Shown: piece after piece, positions 34,936-36,670 of the stretch | How positions within the stretch are numbered: the stretch's first letter is position 1 | How the letters are laid out: each line of letters opens with the position of its first letter | Source: Ruminococcus sp. | Lineage (GTDB): Bacteria; Bacillota; Clostridia; Oscillospirales; Ruminococcaceae | DNA: 36,670 bases | Assembly (NCBI GenBank): GCA_017935865.1 | Contig: JAGBGT010000074.1 | Location: 1-36,670, forward strand | Reading direction: 5' to 3' | Translations under genes and position numbers: made by a program | The notes under the pieces: generated by a model | What the model was told of the DNA's origin: nothing | Databases searched by the model: none | The model's input: the letters and a program-made list of their open reading frames with translations, nothing else

Positions 34936-35595
34936 TTATTTCAGAAGCTCCTCCCGCATCTCCCGGAGGAGCTTTTTTTCGCGCCGTGACACCTGCACCT
35001 GAGTCATACCCAGAAATTTCGCAGCTTTGGTCTGGGTCATGTTCCGAAAATAGCGTAAGTCCAGAAGTCTCCTGTCCTCCGCCGGAAGTTTCTGCATGAT
35101 CTGCCGCAGGGCAATAAGGTCAACGATCGCTTCATCCGGAGCTTCTACCGGCACGTCAAGCTGACCCTCCTCGTCGTCCGGCGCAGTCAGGGAAATAAGC
35201 GGCTGAGCCGAACACAGCGCCTGCGCCACCGTACTCTCCGGCTCTCCGGCAAGCTCAGAAAGCTCGGAGATCGTCGGTTCACGCCGATGCTGCTGAGAAA
35301 ATTCCCAGCTTATCTTTTGCAGCCGCTGGGATAATTCTTTAAGCGTCCGGCTGACTTTCAGCGTTCCCCCGTCCCGGAAAAGCCGCTTTATTTCGCCGAG
35401 AATTACCGGTACAGCGTAGGTGGAGAATTTCACACCCCGGCTCACATCGAAGGCTTTGACAGCCTTGACCAGCCCCAGACATCCGGCGGAATAAAGCTCC
35501 TCATAATCAATTCCACGGCTGCGGAAACGATTGGCGCAAAGATGCACCAGCCCCAGATTATCCTCCGCCGCCGGAAGCTTTTCATCGTCAAACAT
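34936..35595 (-). CDS. sigF: Sporulation sigma factor SigF (SpoIIAC)
   Basis: RNA polymerase sigma factor of the forespore, 219 residues. Region 2 (about 12-82, with FSTYAVPVILGEIKRLFRDGG), region 3 (about 85-140), region 4 (165-215) with helix-turn-helix TQTKAAKFLGMTQVQVSRREKK near 187-208. Shorter at the N-terminus than Bacillus SigF by about 30 residues, starting close to region 2.1. Identity rests on the anti-sigma partner genes and the sequence; SigG is less likely. ATG overlaps spoIIAB by eight bases. Confidence 0.94.
   Translation of the reverse strand: MFDDEKLPAAEDNLGLVHLCANRFRSRGIDYEELYSAGCLGLVKAVKAFDVSRGVKFSTYAVPVILGEIKRLFRDGGTLKVSRTLKELSQRLQKISWEFSQQHRREPTISELSELAGEPESTVAQALCSAQPLISLTAPDDEEGQLDVPVEAPDEAIVDLIALRQIMQKLPAEDRRLLDLRYFRNMTQTKAAKFLGMTQVQVSRREKKLLREMREELLK
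34945..34979 (+). terminator. hemW terminator within sigF
   Basis: Arms AAGCTCCTCC (34945-34954) and GGAGGAGCTT (34965-34974), then T-run to 34979. Strong. On the other strand the same bases code the C-terminal EKKLLREMREELLK of SigF. Confidence 0.88.
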
Positions 35596-36022
35596 GATCC
35601 GCCAGCTTCTTTCTCATAGTCACCACAGTGCCCTTGTTCACCCGGCTCTTCACCGTCAGCTTGTCCATAAACGACTCCATTACCGAAAATCCCAGCCCGG
35701 AACGCTCCTCCTCCGGAGCAGTGGTAAACAGCGGCTCCATAGCCTGTGCCACATCGGAAATGCCGCAGCCTTTGTCCTTGATTCGTATGTAGATCTCGCG
35801 GTTCGCCAGCAGCTTTACGGCGATCTCAACAGTTCCGTGAGTACCGCGGTAACCATGTACTATGGCGTTTGTCACAGCCTCCGAAACTGCTGTGCGGATG
35901 TCGGAAAGCTCCTCCACCGTCGGGTCGGCATGAACCAGAAACGAGGAGACTGCCGCCCTCGCCGTGCTCTCGTTGACGGAAAGCGAGGGCATTGTAAACT
36001 TGATCTCGTTGATAATATCCAT
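35588..36022 (-). CDS. spoIIAB: Anti-sigma F factor and kinase SpoIIAB
   Basis: GHKL-type serine kinase of 144 residues. N-box EAVTNAIVHG (48-57), DKGCGI (83-88) and RSGLGF (107-112) form the ATP site. It holds SigF inactive before asymmetric division and phosphorylates SpoIIAA. Overlaps sigF by eight bases and lies eleven bases after spoIIAA, giving the classical spoIIA operon order. Confidence 0.96.
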   Translation of the reverse strand: MDIINEIKFTMPSLSVNESTARAAVSSFLVHADPTVEELSDIRTAVSEAVTNAIVHGYRGTHGTVEIAVKLLANREIYIRIKDKGCGISDVAQAMEPLFTTAPEEERSGLGFSVMESFMDKLTVKSRVNKGTVVTMRKKLADHV

Positions 36023-36033
36023 AATTTCACCTC

Positions 36034-36333
36034 TTATAATATTTTAACAATTCTTTCGATGCCCGAAAGCCGCAGAACACGGCGTATGTATGGCTGCGGA
36101 CTTTTCACCTCCAGCTTTCCGCCCAGCTCTTTCAGCAGCTTATATCTGCCGATTATCAGACCGATGCCGGAGCTGTCCATGAAGCTGATGCTTGTCAGGT
36201 CGATTATGAGAATATCCGGCTGCATGGTGATGACGAAGCTGTCCAGCTCCGAACGCAGTTTGCGTGCGCTGTGGTGGTCGATATCTCCTGTCAGGACTGC
36301 TATTGCCTTTCCGTTTTCGGAACGTATATCCAT
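36034..36333 (-). CDS. spoIIAA: Anti-anti-sigma F factor SpoIIAA
   Basis: STAS-domain protein of 99 residues. The phosphorylated serine should be Ser54 in FMDSSGIGLIIGRYK. The N-terminal LTGDIDHHSA is characteristic of the family. When dephosphorylated by SpoIIE it frees SigF from SpoIIAB. GAGGAGG precedes the ATG at 36333. First gene of the operon. Confidence 0.96.
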   Translation of the reverse strand: MDIRSENGKAIAVLTGDIDHHSARKLRSELDSFVITMQPDILIIDLTSISFMDSSGIGLIIGRYKLLKELGGKLEVKSPQPYIRRVLRLSGIERIVKIL

Positions 36334-36367
36334 ATGCTTGCCTCCTCAGAGTTGTTATTTCAAAGAT

Positions 36368-36400
36368 ATTATATCACTCATGGGATGAGAAAAATGTCAA
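36368..36400 (-). promoter_or_regulatory. Possible spoIIA operon promoter
   Basis: Extended -10 TGATATAAT (TATAAT at 36373-36368). TTGACA lies at 36400-36395, but the spacer is 21 bases and contains a CTCAT/ATGAG palindrome (36377-36389). The Bacillus operon uses SigH; I see no RNAGGA-GAAT pair here. Confidence 0.5.
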
Positions 36401-36468
36401 AGTCTGGCGTGTGGGATAAAAAATGTGGTGATTTTCGAGAGCAAAGCGGACGAAACACCGACGGGGCA

Positions 36469-36601
36469 TGGGGCAGCGCCCCATATCGACCGCAGGTCGA
36501 TAAAACCGGGTTTCCAAAGGGACAATGTCCCTTTGGCAGAGTCCAGAGGCGGCGCCTCTGGCAGGGTTTGGGACAGAGTCCCATGTCGACCGCAGGTCGA
36601 C
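36469..36601. repeat. Palindrome mosaic, right copy
   Basis: Palindromes at 36469-36483, 36486-36500, 36514-36536, 36543-36561, 36569-36583 and 36585-36601, with loops AGC, GCA, AAT, GGC, AGA and GCA. Except for GGC, these are the reverse complements of the left-copy loops, so the whole block is in the opposite orientation. Linkers match too. Confidence 0.92.
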
Positions 36602-36631
36602 GATGCCTTTAGGCGCTCCGCAAAGGGTGAA

Positions 36632-36662
36632 TTTCAAAACAGTCCAGTGGACTGTTTTGAAA
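36632..36662. repeat. 14-base-arm palindrome at right edge
   Basis: Perfect inverted repeat with arms TTTCAAAACAGTCC and GGACTGTTTTGAAA and loop AGT. Same design (three-base loop) as the mosaic modules but a different sequence; a further member of the family. Confidence 0.88.
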
Positions 36663-36670
36663 GAGGGAAC

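Overview
The window reads as a chromosomal segment of a fibre-degrading gut or rumen Firmicute, most likely Ruminococcus (Oscillospiraceae). The strongest clue is a secreted family 9 cellulase with a C-terminal dockerin (3117-5615). The Gram-positive gene orders rplS-lepB-rbgA-rnhB-yraN and tig-clpP-clpX, a spoIIAA-spoIIAB-sigF operon, strong AGGAG-type ribosome binding sites and extended -10 promoters agree with this. The species is not decided from sequence alone. No phage, transposase, CRISPR array, tRNA or rRNA was seen.

Layout. 1-162: a mosaic of short palindromes. 163-2650: CtpE-like P-type ATPase on the minus strand with its promoter. 2651-3116: AT-rich gap. 3117-5670: GH9-CBM-dockerin cellulase and its terminator. 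5669-8450: maf, a DUF1015 gene and a patatin-like lipase, one operon. 8416-10758: ClpC-like unfoldase, convergent with and overlapping the lipase. 10841-11127: self-contained unit for a 51-residue cysteine-rich membrane peptide that is easily missed. 11152-14610: tig-clpP-clpX on the minus strand. 14656-20892: rplS, two signal peptidases, rbgA, rnhB, yraN, thrC and a metallophosphoesterase, all minus. 20945-27048: a tightly packed minus-strand run: RNA methyltransferase, comF, C_GCAxxG protein, DUF896, cdd, a radical SAM pair and a lipoprotein. 27134-29869: class A penicillin-binding protein. 29874-30314: BofC-like membrane protein. 30338-30467: second palindrome mosaic. 30423-31125: flavin reductase-like protein. 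31142-34979: lepA, two small membrane proteins and hemW. 34936-36400: sporulation operon for SigF and its anti-sigma system. 36469-36670: third palindrome mosaic.

Functionally most of the window is housekeeping: translation (L19, EF4, RbgA), protein quality control (trigger factor, ClpP, ClpX, ClpC), secretion (two signal peptidases), cell wall (PBP1) and RNA modification. Accessory interest lies in the cellulosomal cellulase, the cysteine-rich peptide, the two unknown membrane proteins between lepA and hemW, the lipoprotein after the radical SAM pair, and above all the modular palindrome mosaics. These carry hairpins with three-base loops, occur near gene ends, supply the C-terminus of one protein, and lie in opposite orientation at the two window ends. 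That placement suggests the window is a contig that broke at repeats. Promoters are strikingly uniform: 17-base spacer and a TG-extended -10 box.
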